DNA of 64,000 nt from SIG455 sp045589495 (GTDB taxonomy: Bacteria; Bacillota; Clostridia; UMGS1810). Of the stretch, positions 16,466-23,781 are shown one piece after another. The notes below the pieces were generated by a model. That model did not search any database. It worked only from the letters and a program-made list of their open reading frames with translations, and was not told where the DNA came from. Positions within the stretch are counted from its first letter, which is position 1. The number at the start of each line of letters is the position of its first letter. The stretch covers positions 1 to 64,000 of the forward strand of contig JAZNPF010000016.1 of assembly GCA_045589495.1 (NCBI GenBank), read 5' to 3'. The translations under genes and the position numbers were made by a program.

Positions 16466-17515
16466 TTATTCATTTTCCCATTTAGACAAGTTTTCTTTTA
16501 CAAACGCATCATCATTTAAGTGTGGGTACATTTTATATACTCTGTCAAGTTCTTCTGACTGACCTTTTGAAAGTTTTTCGCTGGGATTTATGCAACGAAC
16601 AGATTTCATAAGCCCCTGACGGTAAAGGATTTCGTGTACACCTGCAATTGTACCCTCAAAATTATTTGCAGTGTCAAAAACAGCAGCATTCGCATCTGTA
16701 ATCTGTGCTGCGAGTGTAAGCCATTCATCGTCCACTTTGGCATTTTTGATTTTTGGGAACATATCACAAACGCTCTTTGTCCATACAGACCAGTGACCTA
16801 AAAGACCACCGTCAAAACCACGTTCAACGATTTTTCCGTCTACATCAAATTTATATTTTGTAAGCAAATCAATAACGATATTGTCATCATTACCGGTATA
16901 AAGACCGATTTCGTTGTTTCTTGATGAAAGTGCCACTGCCCTTACAACGTCAACTGTGCTATAGCGGTTAAATGAAGCACACTTGATGGCAACAACGTTT
17001 TCAATTTCGCAAATTTGTTTCCAGTAGTCAAAGTTCAAAACTCTGCCGCCGCAAGCAGTCTGGAGATAAAAGCCGATTACGGGCATAACGGATGCAACGG
17101 CTTTTGTTCTTTCTATAAGGTAATTATCGTCTTTGTCAGCAAGACCGCCTGGACTTAAAAGAACAGCATCAAATCCTAATGATTTAGCAATTTCTGCTTC
17201 AGCCACAGCCTGCTCTGTAGGGCCGCATACGCCGGAAACCTTTACGATGGTTTTACCTGTTTTTTCTTCATATTTGGCAATTTCTTCAGATGCAATTTCA
17301 AGAACGGGTTTAAAAAGGTTAACTTCAGGATTACGTATTTCAAACTGTGTTGTGTGAACTGCAATGGCAATACCGCCAACACCTGCATCAAGATAATATC
17401 TGCATAAAACTCTCTGTCCGTGTTCATTGAAAGTTCCGTCATCATTGAGTGCCAACGGAATAGCGGGGATAACAGTTCCGCTTTTTAAAATTTCAAGTGC
17501 TTTTTCTCTGCTCAT
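16466..17515 (-). CDS. Dihydrodipicolinate synthase/N-acetylneuraminate lyase-family protein
   Basis: A 349-residue TIM barrel of the DapA superfamily, longer than DapA itself (about 290). The Schiff-base lysine is K178 (AIKCAS) and the conserved tyrosine Y150 lies in GFYLQ. The usual phosphate or carboxylate-binding GTTGE loop is altered to HTTQFE. It probably performs an aldol cleavage or dehydration of a keto-acid sugar derivative and is not the lysine-pathway enzyme. It is first in the operon, under a promoter with two TetR-like operators. Confidence 0.85.
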   Translation of the reverse strand: MSREKALEILKSGTVIPAIPLALNDDGTFNEHGQRVLCRYYLDAGVGGIAIAVHTTQFEIRNPEVNLFKPVLEIASEEIAKYEEKTGKTIVKVSGVCGPTEQAVAEAEIAKSLGFDAVLLSPGGLADKDDNYLIERTKAVASVMPVIGFYLQTACGGRVLNFDYWKQICEIENVVAIKCASFNRYSTVDVVRAVALSSRNNEIGLYTGNDDNIVIDLLTKYKFDVDGKIVERGFDGGLLGHWSVWTKSVCDMFPKIKNAKVDDEWLTLAAQITDANAAVFDTANNFEGTIAGVHEILYRQGLMKSVRCINPSEKLSKGQSEELDRVYKMYPHLNDDAFVKENLSKWENE

Positions 17516-17528
17516 AACATACCTCCGA

Positions 17529-17563
17529 ACTAATTAGTTACTTTTATTTTATCACCAACTGGT
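17529..17563 (-). promoter_or_regulatory. Paired TetR-type operators in the DapA-like operon promoter
   Basis: Two related 10-bp palindromes, ACTAATTAGT (17529-17538) and ACCAACTGGT (17554-17563), have centres 25 bp apart. One lies between the -35 and -10 boxes and the other just past the transcription start. Each is preceded by GTA on the minus strand. The adjacent TetR gene is the obvious candidate binder. Confidence 0.7.
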
Positions 17564-17574
17564 TACTTTGTCAA
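17546..17574 (-). promoter_or_regulatory. Sigma-A promoter of the DapA-like operon
   Basis: TTGACA (complement of 17569-17574), 17 bp, TAAAAT (complement of 17546-17551). Confidence 0.82.
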
Positions 17575-17582
17575 TTACTTTT

Positions 17583-17618
17583 ACAAAAAAACCCGATACT
17601 TATATAATAAGCATCGGG
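17583..17618 (-). terminator. Terminator of the TetR gene
   Basis: An 11-bp stem (17608-17618 with 17592-17602, one wobble) and seven T on the minus strand. It separates tetR from the operon it probably controls. Confidence 0.85.
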
Positions 17619-17625
17619 AATAAAA

Positions 17626-18234
17626 TCATTTGTTCTTGAGATAACTGATTATCATATCAGCAACCATTGTACTTCTGCGTTGGCGTGCATCATCGTCGTT
17701 CAAGTCAATTTTTATAAGTTTTGGCATTGTATATGTATTTGAGAAATATGAAAATGCAAACATATTGATAGCAAAAACAGTTTCGTTTATGTCAATGTCT
17801 TTTCTGAAAATACCGTCATCAATGCCTTTTTGTAAAACGTTCTGAAGTGCGGTTATTGATTTGCTTTTAAGTGGAACTATTCCGGAAGAATCAACGTATT
17901 TTGCTTTATTGAGATTTTCGTGCATTACAAGAGAAATAAAATTTGGATTGCGGTATAAAAACTCAAATGAATTTTCTATATGCTTTTTAAGTACAACTTC
18001 GGCTGAAAGGGTCATATCCTGACTGGTTTCCATATCTACTAATCTGCCGTATACTCTGTTGAGCACGTTTTTATATAAGTTTTCTTTGTTGTTGAAATGA
18101 GCATATATAAGACGCTTGTTCACACCTGATATTTCTGCAATTTCATCAACACGTGCGCCGGCAAACCCTTTTTGAGAGAAAAGTTCTTCAGCGGCTACAA
18201 GTATTTTCTCTTTTGTGATATCACCTTTTTTCAT
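17626..18234 (-). CDS. TetR/AcrR-family transcriptional regulator
   Basis: 202 residues from the ATG with AAAGGA upstream; an in-frame extension of 15 codons has no ribosome site and overlaps the promoter. The N-terminal HTH spans about residues 8-55 (ILVAAEELFSQKGFAGARVDEIA, with NKRLIYAHFNNKENLY as recognition region). The C-terminal part is the usual helical ligand-binding domain with two unexpected acidic patches. It has its own promoter and terminator and sits upstream of the DapA-like operon, whose promoter has two matching palindromes. Confidence 0.92.
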   Translation of the reverse strand: MKKGDITKEKILVAAEELFSQKGFAGARVDEIAEISGVNKRLIYAHFNNKENLYKNVLNRVYGRLVDMETSQDMTLSAEVVLKKHIENSFEFLYRNPNFISLVMHENLNKAKYVDSSGIVPLKSKSITALQNVLQKGIDDGIFRKDIDINETVFAINMFAFSYFSNTYTMPKLIKIDLNDDDARQRRSTMVADMIISYLKNK

Positions 18235-18261
18235 TTTCTGCCATTCCTTTCTGTTGAAGTA

Positions 18262-18290
18262 ATTGTAACACATATTCACAAAAAAATCAA
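18262..18290 (-). promoter_or_regulatory. Sigma-A promoter of the TetR gene
   Basis: TTGATT (complement of 18285-18290), 17 bp, TACAAT (complement of 18262-18267). Confidence 0.78.
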
Positions 18291-18322
18291 TAATATTAAA
18301 ATGATTGAATATAGATGTCTGA

Positions 18323-18351
18323 TTGACATGTAAGGAGTTTTTTGGTATACT
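18323..18351 (+). promoter_or_regulatory. Sigma-A promoter of manA
   Basis: TTGACA (18323-18328), 17 bp, TATACT (18346-18351). Confidence 0.82.
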
Positions 18352-18387
18352 ATAATAGTAAAAAATGTGAAAAGAGTGATTTGAAAA

Positions 18388-19335
18388 GTGAAACCTTTAA
18401 AATTGACACCTGTTTATAAAGATTATATTTGGGGTGGGGAAAAACTCCGTTCTGTATATGGAAAAGATACCAACCTTACTCCTGTCGCTGAAAGTTGGGA
18501 GTTGAGTTGCCATAAAGACGGTTGCTCCGTTATTTGCGGCGGTGAATTTGACGGCATAACATTGGCTGAATACATAAAAGAAAATCCGTCTGTATTGGGT
18601 ACAAGTGTACGTGGAAACGAATTGCCGATACTTATAAAACTCATTGATGCTGCAGATAATCTGAGTGTTCAGGTTCATCCAAATGATGAGCAAGCCATGG
18701 CATGGGAAGGTCAAAACGGCAAGACGGAGATGTGGTACGTGGTTGATGCCGAGGAAGATGCACGTATTACTTATGGTGTTTGTAAAGATACAACTAAAGA
18801 AGAACTTGAAAATGCCATAAAAGAGAAAAGGGTAGAGAGTCTTCTTAATTCCGTTCAGTCAAAAAAAGGAGATGTGTTCTTTGTTGAGTCAGGAACAATC
18901 CATGCTATCGGCAAAGGCAATCTTATTGCCGAGATTCAGCAGAATTCCAATGTCACATACAGACTTTATGATTACGGCAGAGTAGGTAAAGACGGTAAAG
19001 AACGTGAACTTCATATTGAAAAAGGAGTCAAAGCATCCAACTGTAAAACGATAGTTCCAAAAGAATTTACCGAGTGTGAAGATGGAATTAAGATTATTGG
19101 AAGTTGTGAGTATTTTGTTGTAAAAGAAATAAAACTCAATGGCGAAAAATCATTTACAGCAGATGAAAAAAGTTATCATGCACTTATTGTTGTTGACGGA
19201 AATTTGAATATTTGCGGTGATGGTTTTTCTATGAATGTAAAACTTGGTGAAACGGTATTTATACCGGCAACAACAGGTGAGTATACACTAATAGGAAATG
19301 CAACAGTGCTTAAGACAACTAATCCGATATGTTAA
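18388..19335 (+). CDS. manA: Mannose-6-phosphate isomerase, type I (class II short form)
   Basis: A 315-residue cupin-type phosphomannose isomerase, the size of the Bacillus ManA/YvyI enzymes. Zinc ligands lie in VQVHPND (Q95, H97) with E114 (KTEMWYV) and a later histidine in the GTIHAIG segment. It interconverts mannose-6-P and fructose-6-P, linking mannose use and GDP-mannose precursor supply. The start is a GTG with AAGAGTGA upstream. It is a single gene between its own promoter and a strong terminator. Confidence 0.93.
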   Translation: MKPLKLTPVYKDYIWGGEKLRSVYGKDTNLTPVAESWELSCHKDGCSVICGGEFDGITLAEYIKENPSVLGTSVRGNELPILIKLIDAADNLSVQVHPNDEQAMAWEGQNGKTEMWYVVDAEEDARITYGVCKDTTKEELENAIKEKRVESLLNSVQSKKGDVFFVESGTIHAIGKGNLIAEIQQNSNVTYRLYDYGRVGKDGKERELHIEKGVKASNCKTIVPKEFTECEDGIKIIGSCEYFVVKEIKLNGEKSFTADEKSYHALIVVDGNLNICGDGFSMNVKLGETVFIPATTGEYTLIGNATVLKTTNPIC

Positions 19336-19340
19336 AGTAA

Positions 19341-19380
19341 AAATACCCCCCACTGTTTATTTGAACAGTGGGGGGTATTT
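19341..19380. terminator. Bidirectional terminator shared by manA and the ClC gene
   Basis: A 17-bp stem (19341-19357 with 19364-19380) with T-runs both ways. It touches the last base of the ClC stop codon. Confidence 0.88.
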
Positions 19381-20636
19381 CATTTTGTATTGATATCGAT
19401 TAAATCCTCATTAAGTTTTGAGTATACGATTTTCTGGCTTTTGTACAATCCAAAATATCCTGACATCATATAACTTACACCGCATACGGTTGCCATTATA
19501 AGTATCGGTTCAGCACCAAAAACTTCAAGTGCCAGAATCGTTGATGCAATAGGACAGTTTACAACACCGCAGAAAAGTGCCACGAAACCAATTGCTGCAC
19601 CGAAACCTGCGTCAAGTCCCAGCAGAGAACCTGCCACGCAACCGAAAGTTGAACCTATAAAGAATGTGGGAACAATTTCGCCGCCTCTAAAACCTGCTGC
19701 TATCGTTATTGCGGTAAATATTATTTTAAGAATAAATGCCTCATATCTTGCTTCTCCACCTATGGCACGTGTTATAACATCCATACCTGCACCGTTATAA
19801 TCAAATGTGCCTATCGCATAAGAAAGTCCTGCAAGAAGTACACCACCGGCAAAAGTACGTAAATATCTGTTAGGAATAAGTTTTTCCGATGTGTGTTCAC
19901 ATTTGTGGATTGCTAAACAAAACAGGATACTCACTATAGCACAAAGTATTGCGAGAATAATGACTTTTATCATTACCGATACGGTGATTGCTTCTGTAAA
20001 AACATTTGTGAATCGAACCGGTGACAGTCCAAATACGCCTGCAATTTTGTATGCTGCTATAGAAGAAAGAATGCAGGGAACAAGCGATGCGTAATGTATT
20101 ACACCAACGCTTGTAACTTCAAGAGCAAAAAATGCAGCAGTAAGAGGTGTGCCGAAAAGTGCGGCAAAAACTGCACTCATACCGGACATTACAATTGTGT
20201 GCATGTCGGTTTTATTCAAACGGAATATTTTTCCAAGATTATATCCTATACTTCCGCCAAGTTGTAATGCAGCACCTTCACGTCCGGCAGAACCGCCGAG
20301 AAGGTGCGTTATGCATGTAGATATGAATATAAGCGGTGCCATTATCAAAGGTACGTTCTGTTCATCTCTTGCAGATTCCAATACACGATTAGTATCAATC
20401 TTACCTTTGCTGCGAAATATTGAATATATGAAAGCAATTATTATACCACCTATTGGAAGAAGTAGTATTATCCATGTGTGTTCAATACGATATTCTGTAA
20501 CAATATCAATGCTTATGTGAAATATACTCCCAATTACACCGCCAATAATACCGACAATTGAAGATGCAATCATCCATTTGATTAAAACCCTGATATATTC
20601 TAAAGACGATTTAAAAAATGTTTTAAATGAATACAA
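19380..20636 (-). CDS. ClC-family anion channel/antiporter, possibly fluoride type
   Basis: About 418 residues, around ten membrane helices. The anion-pathway signatures are GGSAGREGAALQ (helix D/E), FGTPLTAAFFALEV, and GFRGGEIVPTFFIG (helix N). The gating-glutamate motif GREG is kept. The GGE-P-FFIG form resembles, from memory, the CLC-F fluoride/proton antiporters more than chloride ClCs, which have GxFxP. I chose the TTG at 20636 because GGAG lies 8 nt before it; the frame is open to 20651, where it abuts the antiporter stop. It is co-transcribed with a CPA antiporter. No fluoride riboswitch was seen upstream. Confidence 0.85.
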   Translation of the reverse strand: MYSFKTFFKSSLEYIRVLIKWMIASSIVGIIGGVIGSIFHISIDIVTEYRIEHTWIILLLPIGGIIIAFIYSIFRSKGKIDTNRVLESARDEQNVPLIMAPLIFISTCITHLLGGSAGREGAALQLGGSIGYNLGKIFRLNKTDMHTIVMSGMSAVFAALFGTPLTAAFFALEVTSVGVIHYASLVPCILSSIAAYKIAGVFGLSPVRFTNVFTEAITVSVMIKVIILAILCAIVSILFCLAIHKCEHTSEKLIPNRYLRTFAGGVLLAGLSYAIGTFDYNGAGMDVITRAIGGEARYEAFILKIIFTAITIAAGFRGGEIVPTFFIGSTFGCVAGSLLGLDAGFGAAIGFVALFCGVVNCPIASTILALEVFGAEPILIMATVCGVSYMMSGYFGLYKSQKIVYSKLNEDLIDINTK

Positions 20637-20651
20637 AACATTCAACTCCAA

Positions 20652-21959
20652 TTATTTGTCGTTTTTGTTATTAACCATACTGAGTTTGTGCTGACGACGG
20701 TTTTTAACTTCGTGCGGGATAGGTTTGATGTCGCCTGCAGCAGTAAGAGCCTGTCTTGTAAGGAGAGGACCTACCAACTCATAAATTAAAACTGCAAAGA
20801 GAGTAATGTTTCTTATAAGTGCTCCCTGATTTCCCATTTCGGGAGATGCGGCAGCAATAGAGCACATTCCAAGAGCCACACCTGCCTGAGGTAATAATGT
20901 GATACCAAGATATTTGCAGATAGATGGTGGACATTTAACTGCTTTGGCACTTCCGTATGAACCGAAATATTTACCGAGAGAACGGAAGATGATATATGTT
21001 ATGCCGATAAACACTATCGCCATATCTGCAAATACGTTAAGTTCAAGTTCAGCACCGCTTATAACAAAGAATATAGCAAGCAACGGAGATGTCCACTTGT
21101 CTGACATATTCATAAGGTCGTGTGAAAGGGGACAGATATTGCAGAAGATAGTTCCGAGCATCATACATACAAGAAGTGAAGAGAAACTGATATGCACAGG
21201 ACCTATATGGAAATCAAGCATAGATAAAGCAACGGTTAAGAATACGAAAGCGATGGTCATATTAAGTCTGTTTGTGTTTGAATTGAACATTTTTTCAAGT
21301 TGCGTTAAAATCCAGCCCATAACTGCACCAAGAAGGAGAGAACAACCAATTTCAACTATAGGGTTAACAATAATTGAAATCATATCAAGGTTGCCGGAAA
21401 TTAAAGTTTTTGCAATACCGAAAGAAACAGCAAAAACAATAAGACCAACCGCATCGTCCAATGCAACGATAGGAAGCAGAAGTTTTGTAAGCGGACCGTC
21501 TGCTTTGTACTGACGCACTACCATAAGTGTAGCGGCAGGGGCGGTGGCAGTGGCTATAGCACCGAGAACCAAGGTCTGTGGCAAAGTAAGTTTATCAGGC
21601 ATAGCAAGATGTACAAAATAGAGAGCAACGTCAACAAACAATGTAGCAATCAATGCCTGAAAAATACCGATAACAGTTGCCTGCTTTCCTGTTTTTTTCA
21701 ATTCCTCCAGTTCAAATTCGCTTCCGATTGAGAATGCTATAAAGCCGAGAGCAACTTCAGAAACCAGTCCCAATGCTGCAACGGCATCTGCAGAACTGAA
21801 CCCTAATCCTTCAATACCAAAATTACCTAAACAGTATGGTCCGATAAGTATACCTGCAATAAGATATGCAGTTACCGACGGCAATTTAAGCGGTTTGAAC
21901 GCTCGAGTCATCAAAAGACCTGCAAGCAGAGCGATTGATACAGATAATAATGTACTCAT
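20652..21959 (-). CDS. CPA2-family cation:proton antiporter (KefB/NapA-like)
   Basis: 435 residues with about 12-13 hydrophobic helices. The unwound-helix TATAPAAT and the ion-binding Asp-Asp in ALDDAVGL (about residues 167-173) identify a CPA2 sodium/proton or potassium/proton exchanger. There is no C-terminal TrkA-N domain; the tail is a short basic stretch. AAGGAG precedes the ATG. It abuts the ClC gene, so cation and anion traffic may be balanced together. Confidence 0.9.
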   Translation of the reverse strand: MSTLLSVSIALLAGLLMTRAFKPLKLPSVTAYLIAGILIGPYCLGNFGIEGLGFSSADAVAALGLVSEVALGFIAFSIGSEFELEELKKTGKQATVIGIFQALIATLFVDVALYFVHLAMPDKLTLPQTLVLGAIATATAPAATLMVVRQYKADGPLTKLLLPIVALDDAVGLIVFAVSFGIAKTLISGNLDMISIIVNPIVEIGCSLLLGAVMGWILTQLEKMFNSNTNRLNMTIAFVFLTVALSMLDFHIGPVHISFSSLLVCMMLGTIFCNICPLSHDLMNMSDKWTSPLLAIFFVISGAELELNVFADMAIVFIGITYIIFRSLGKYFGSYGSAKAVKCPPSICKYLGITLLPQAGVALGMCSIAAASPEMGNQGALIRNITLFAVLIYELVGPLLTRQALTAAGDIKPIPHEVKNRRQHKLSMVNNKNDK

Positions 21960-21995
21960 TTTATCTACTCCTTAATTATGTAAAAAATCAGGGCA

Positions 21996-22024
21996 ACAAA
22001 AAAGAGCGATGGACTCGCTCTTTT
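21996..22024 (-). terminator. Terminator after tRNA-Ser
   Basis: Perfect 10-bp stem (22015-22024 with 22000-22009) followed by T residues on the minus strand, between the tRNA and the antiporter gene. Confidence 0.82.
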
Positions 22025-22031
22025 AACCAAG

Positions 22032-22117
22032 CGGAGAAGGTGGGATTCGAACCCACGTCCCTCAAGGGGCATCATGATTTCGAGTCATGTCCGTTATGAC
22101 CGCTTCGATACTTCTCC
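22032..22117 (-). tRNA. tRNA-Ser(CGA)
   Basis: An 86-nt class II tRNA. The acceptor arms GGAGAAG (22111-22117 complement) and CTTCTCC close it, followed by discriminator G. The anticodon loop CTCGAAA is closed by CATGA/TCATG, giving anticodon CGA. A long variable arm and the GTTCGAATC T-loop confirm serine. No CCA is encoded. Confidence 0.95.
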
Positions 22118-22123
22118 GTATAC

Positions 22124-22160
22124 AGGTTGTGGGCAAGTGTGCCACTTTGTTGCAACCTAA
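22124..22160 (-). other. Leader hairpin in the tRNA-Ser precursor
   Basis: AGGTTG and CAACCT close a 5' leader with an inner AAGTG/CACTT stem, between the promoter and the mature tRNA. Perhaps part of precursor processing. Confidence 0.4.
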
Positions 22161-22163
22161 TAG

Positions 22164-22192
22164 ATTATAGCAAAACAGATATTAAATGTCAA
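22164..22192 (-). promoter_or_regulatory. Consensus promoter of tRNA-Ser
   Basis: Perfect TTGACA (complement of 22187-22192), 17 bp, TATAAT (complement of 22164-22169). Confidence 0.9.
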
Positions 22193-22284
22193 GTGAAAAC
22201 ACAAATAAAAAGAAGTTTTAATATGCCAGTGTCAATCGTAATTTACACTCACGCATTAAAAAATAATCTTTATAAAAAAAGTTC

Positions 22285-22313
22285 TTGACAAAGGTTGTAG
22301 TTTGTTGTAATAT
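22285..22313 (+). promoter_or_regulatory. Promoter of the translation operon
   Basis: TTGACA (22285-22290), 17 bp, TAATAT (22308-22313). It implies that this block is transcribed independently of rpoBC, which is not in the window. Confidence 0.85.
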
Positions 22314-22351
22314 TAGATAGTGTGTGTATCTATGGGTGGAGGTATATTAAC

Positions 22352-22597
22352 GTGACAGAAGGACACCATAATATGGTAGTTGGCATAAGACAGTCAAAAC
22401 GCATTATAGAAGACGGCAGGGCTGAAATGGCTTATCTTGCCGAAGATGCCGATTCTTTTGTTTCTGTACCTTTTATAGAATTATGTAAGACACACAATGT
22501 TAAATTTGAGTATGTACCTACAAAATCTGCACTCGGTAAAATGTGTCATATTGATGTACCTGCCGCAGTTGCAGTAAAACTTAAAGCAAATAATTGA
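22352..22597 (+). CDS. ybxF: L7Ae-family K-turn-binding ribosomal protein (YbxF type)
   Basis: 81 residues from the GTG with GGAGG 8-9 nt upstream; the frame is open further upstream but without a site. The L7Ae/L30e fold is recognisable from GIRQSKRIIEDGRAEMAYLAEDA and the late LGKMCHIDVPAA. It binds kink-turn RNA. In Bacillus the homologue also lies just before rpsL, which supports the call. First gene of the operon. Confidence 0.9.
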   Translation: MTEGHHNMVVGIRQSKRIIEDGRAEMAYLAEDADSFVSVPFIELCKTHNVKFEYVPTKSALGKMCHIDVPAAVAVKLKANN

Positions 22598-22657
22598 TAT
22601 GTTATTAACAGCCGAAAGGCTTTAATATATATTCTATTATATAGGAGGTGAAACGAA

Positions 22658-23077
22658 TTGCCTACATTTAATCAGTTGGTTAAGCACGGCAGACAGACTT
22701 CTGTAAAGAAATCTACTGCACCGGCTCTGCAGGTTGGTTTTAACTCACTTAAGAAAAGACCTACCGACCAGAGTGCGCCTCAAAAGCGTGGTGTTTGCAC
22801 AGCTGTTAAAACCATGACTCCCAAAAAGCCTAACTCAGCGCTCAGAAAGATGGCCCGTGTTAGACTTACAAACGGTGTTGAGGTTTCAGCGTACATCCCC
22901 GGTATCGGTCATAACCTGCAGGAACACAGTGTGGTGCTCATCAGAGGTGGTAGAATTAAAGACCTCCCTGGTGTTAGATATCATATCATCCGCGGTACAC
23001 TCGATGCTTCAGGTGTTAGTGCAAGAAACCAGTCCAGATCCAAGTATGGCGCTAAGAAGCCGAAGGAATCTAAGTAA
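22658..23077 (+). CDS. rpsL: 30S ribosomal protein S12
   Basis: 139 residues with the family start PTFNQLVKHGR, then TPKKPNSALRK, the universally conserved GHNLQEHSVVL and RYHIIRGTLD. Streptomycin-site lysines in KKPNSA and the GRIKDLPGV loop are wild type. TTG start with AGGAGGTG 9 nt upstream. S12 sits at the decoding centre. Confidence 0.98.
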   Translation: MPTFNQLVKHGRQTSVKKSTAPALQVGFNSLKKRPTDQSAPQKRGVCTAVKTMTPKKPNSALRKMARVRLTNGVEVSAYIPGIGHNLQEHSVVLIRGGRIKDLPGVRYHIIRGTLDASGVSARNQSRSKYGAKKPKESK

Positions 23078-23244
23078 TTGAGTTTTAATCGTAAGTAACA
23101 TCCAAAATTGTTGGACACTTACACAAAGGTAAGTAGTGCCGCAATACGGAATTTATATATAATATATTTTCAGTATTGGGCACAAACGGACTAAATAAAG
23201 TTCGAGTACCTGTGAAATCATTTTTTATGAAGGAGGGAAGGACA
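23078..23244 (+). promoter_or_regulatory. Long rpsL-rpsG intercistronic region, possible S7 autoregulatory RNA
   Basis: 167 nt lie between rpsL and rpsG, far longer than the other gaps of the operon. It has local dyads (TCCA/TGGA near 23100-23116, ACTTAC/GTAAGT near 23117-23134) and a CAATAC/GTATTG pair near 23143-23185. In E. coli ribosomal protein S7 represses its operon by binding the S12-S7 gap. A similar role here is inference. Confidence 0.35.
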
Positions 23245-23715
23245 GTGCCCAGAAAAGGTTTTATCGCTAAGAGAGAAGTTCTGGCTGATCCGGTATACGG
23301 AAATAAAATCGTAACCAAACTTATCAACAACATCATGTTGGATGGTAAGAAAGGTGTGGCTCAGTCAATCGTTTACGGTGCGTTTGAAATCATCGCAGAA
23401 AAAACCGGTAAGGACGCAGTTGAGGTTTTCACAGCAGCAATGGAAAACATCATGCCCGTTCTTGAGGTTAAAGCAAGACGTGTCGGCGGTGCAACATATC
23501 AGGTTCCGATCGAGGTTAGACCTGAAAGACGTCAGACATTAGGTTTGAGATGGTTAACTCTCTACGCACGTCAGAGAAACGAAAGAACCATGCGTGAAAA
23601 ACTGGCTGCAGAAATCATGGACGCAGCTAACAATGCAGGCGCAGCTGTTAAAAAACGTGAAGATACTCACAAAATGGCTGAAGCTAACAGAGCATTTTCA
23701 CATTTCCGCTGGTAA
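23245..23715 (+). CDS. rpsG: 30S ribosomal protein S7
   Basis: 156 residues from the GTG preceded by AGGAGGG (PRKGFIAKRE start, exactly the family N-terminus). The basic RNA-binding arms RPERRQTLGLRWL and the late KKREDTHKMAEANRAFSHFRW are conserved. S7 nucleates 30S head assembly on 16S rRNA. The frame is open 23 codons further upstream, but those codons do not match S7. Confidence 0.98.
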   Translation: MPRKGFIAKREVLADPVYGNKIVTKLINNIMLDGKKGVAQSIVYGAFEIIAEKTGKDAVEVFTAAMENIMPVLEVKARRVGGATYQVPIEVRPERRQTLGLRWLTLYARQRNERTMREKLAAEIMDAANNAGAAVKKREDTHKMAEANRAFSHFRW

Positions 23716-23781
23716 TCATTATTTGAAAATTACACTAAACTTTTTTAGTTTTATTAAGGACGAAAGAAAGGAGGCAATCAC

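Noticed and set aside
22318..22351. Longer N-terminus of the YbxF-like protein
   Set aside because: The extra residues contain the ribosome site GGAGG and do not fit the family length of about 82 residues.
21960..22460. Fluoride riboswitch upstream of the antiporter/ClC genes
   Set aside because: The conserved GGCGAT...CTGATG-type core is not found; the hairpin at 22000-22024 is a plain terminator of the tRNA.
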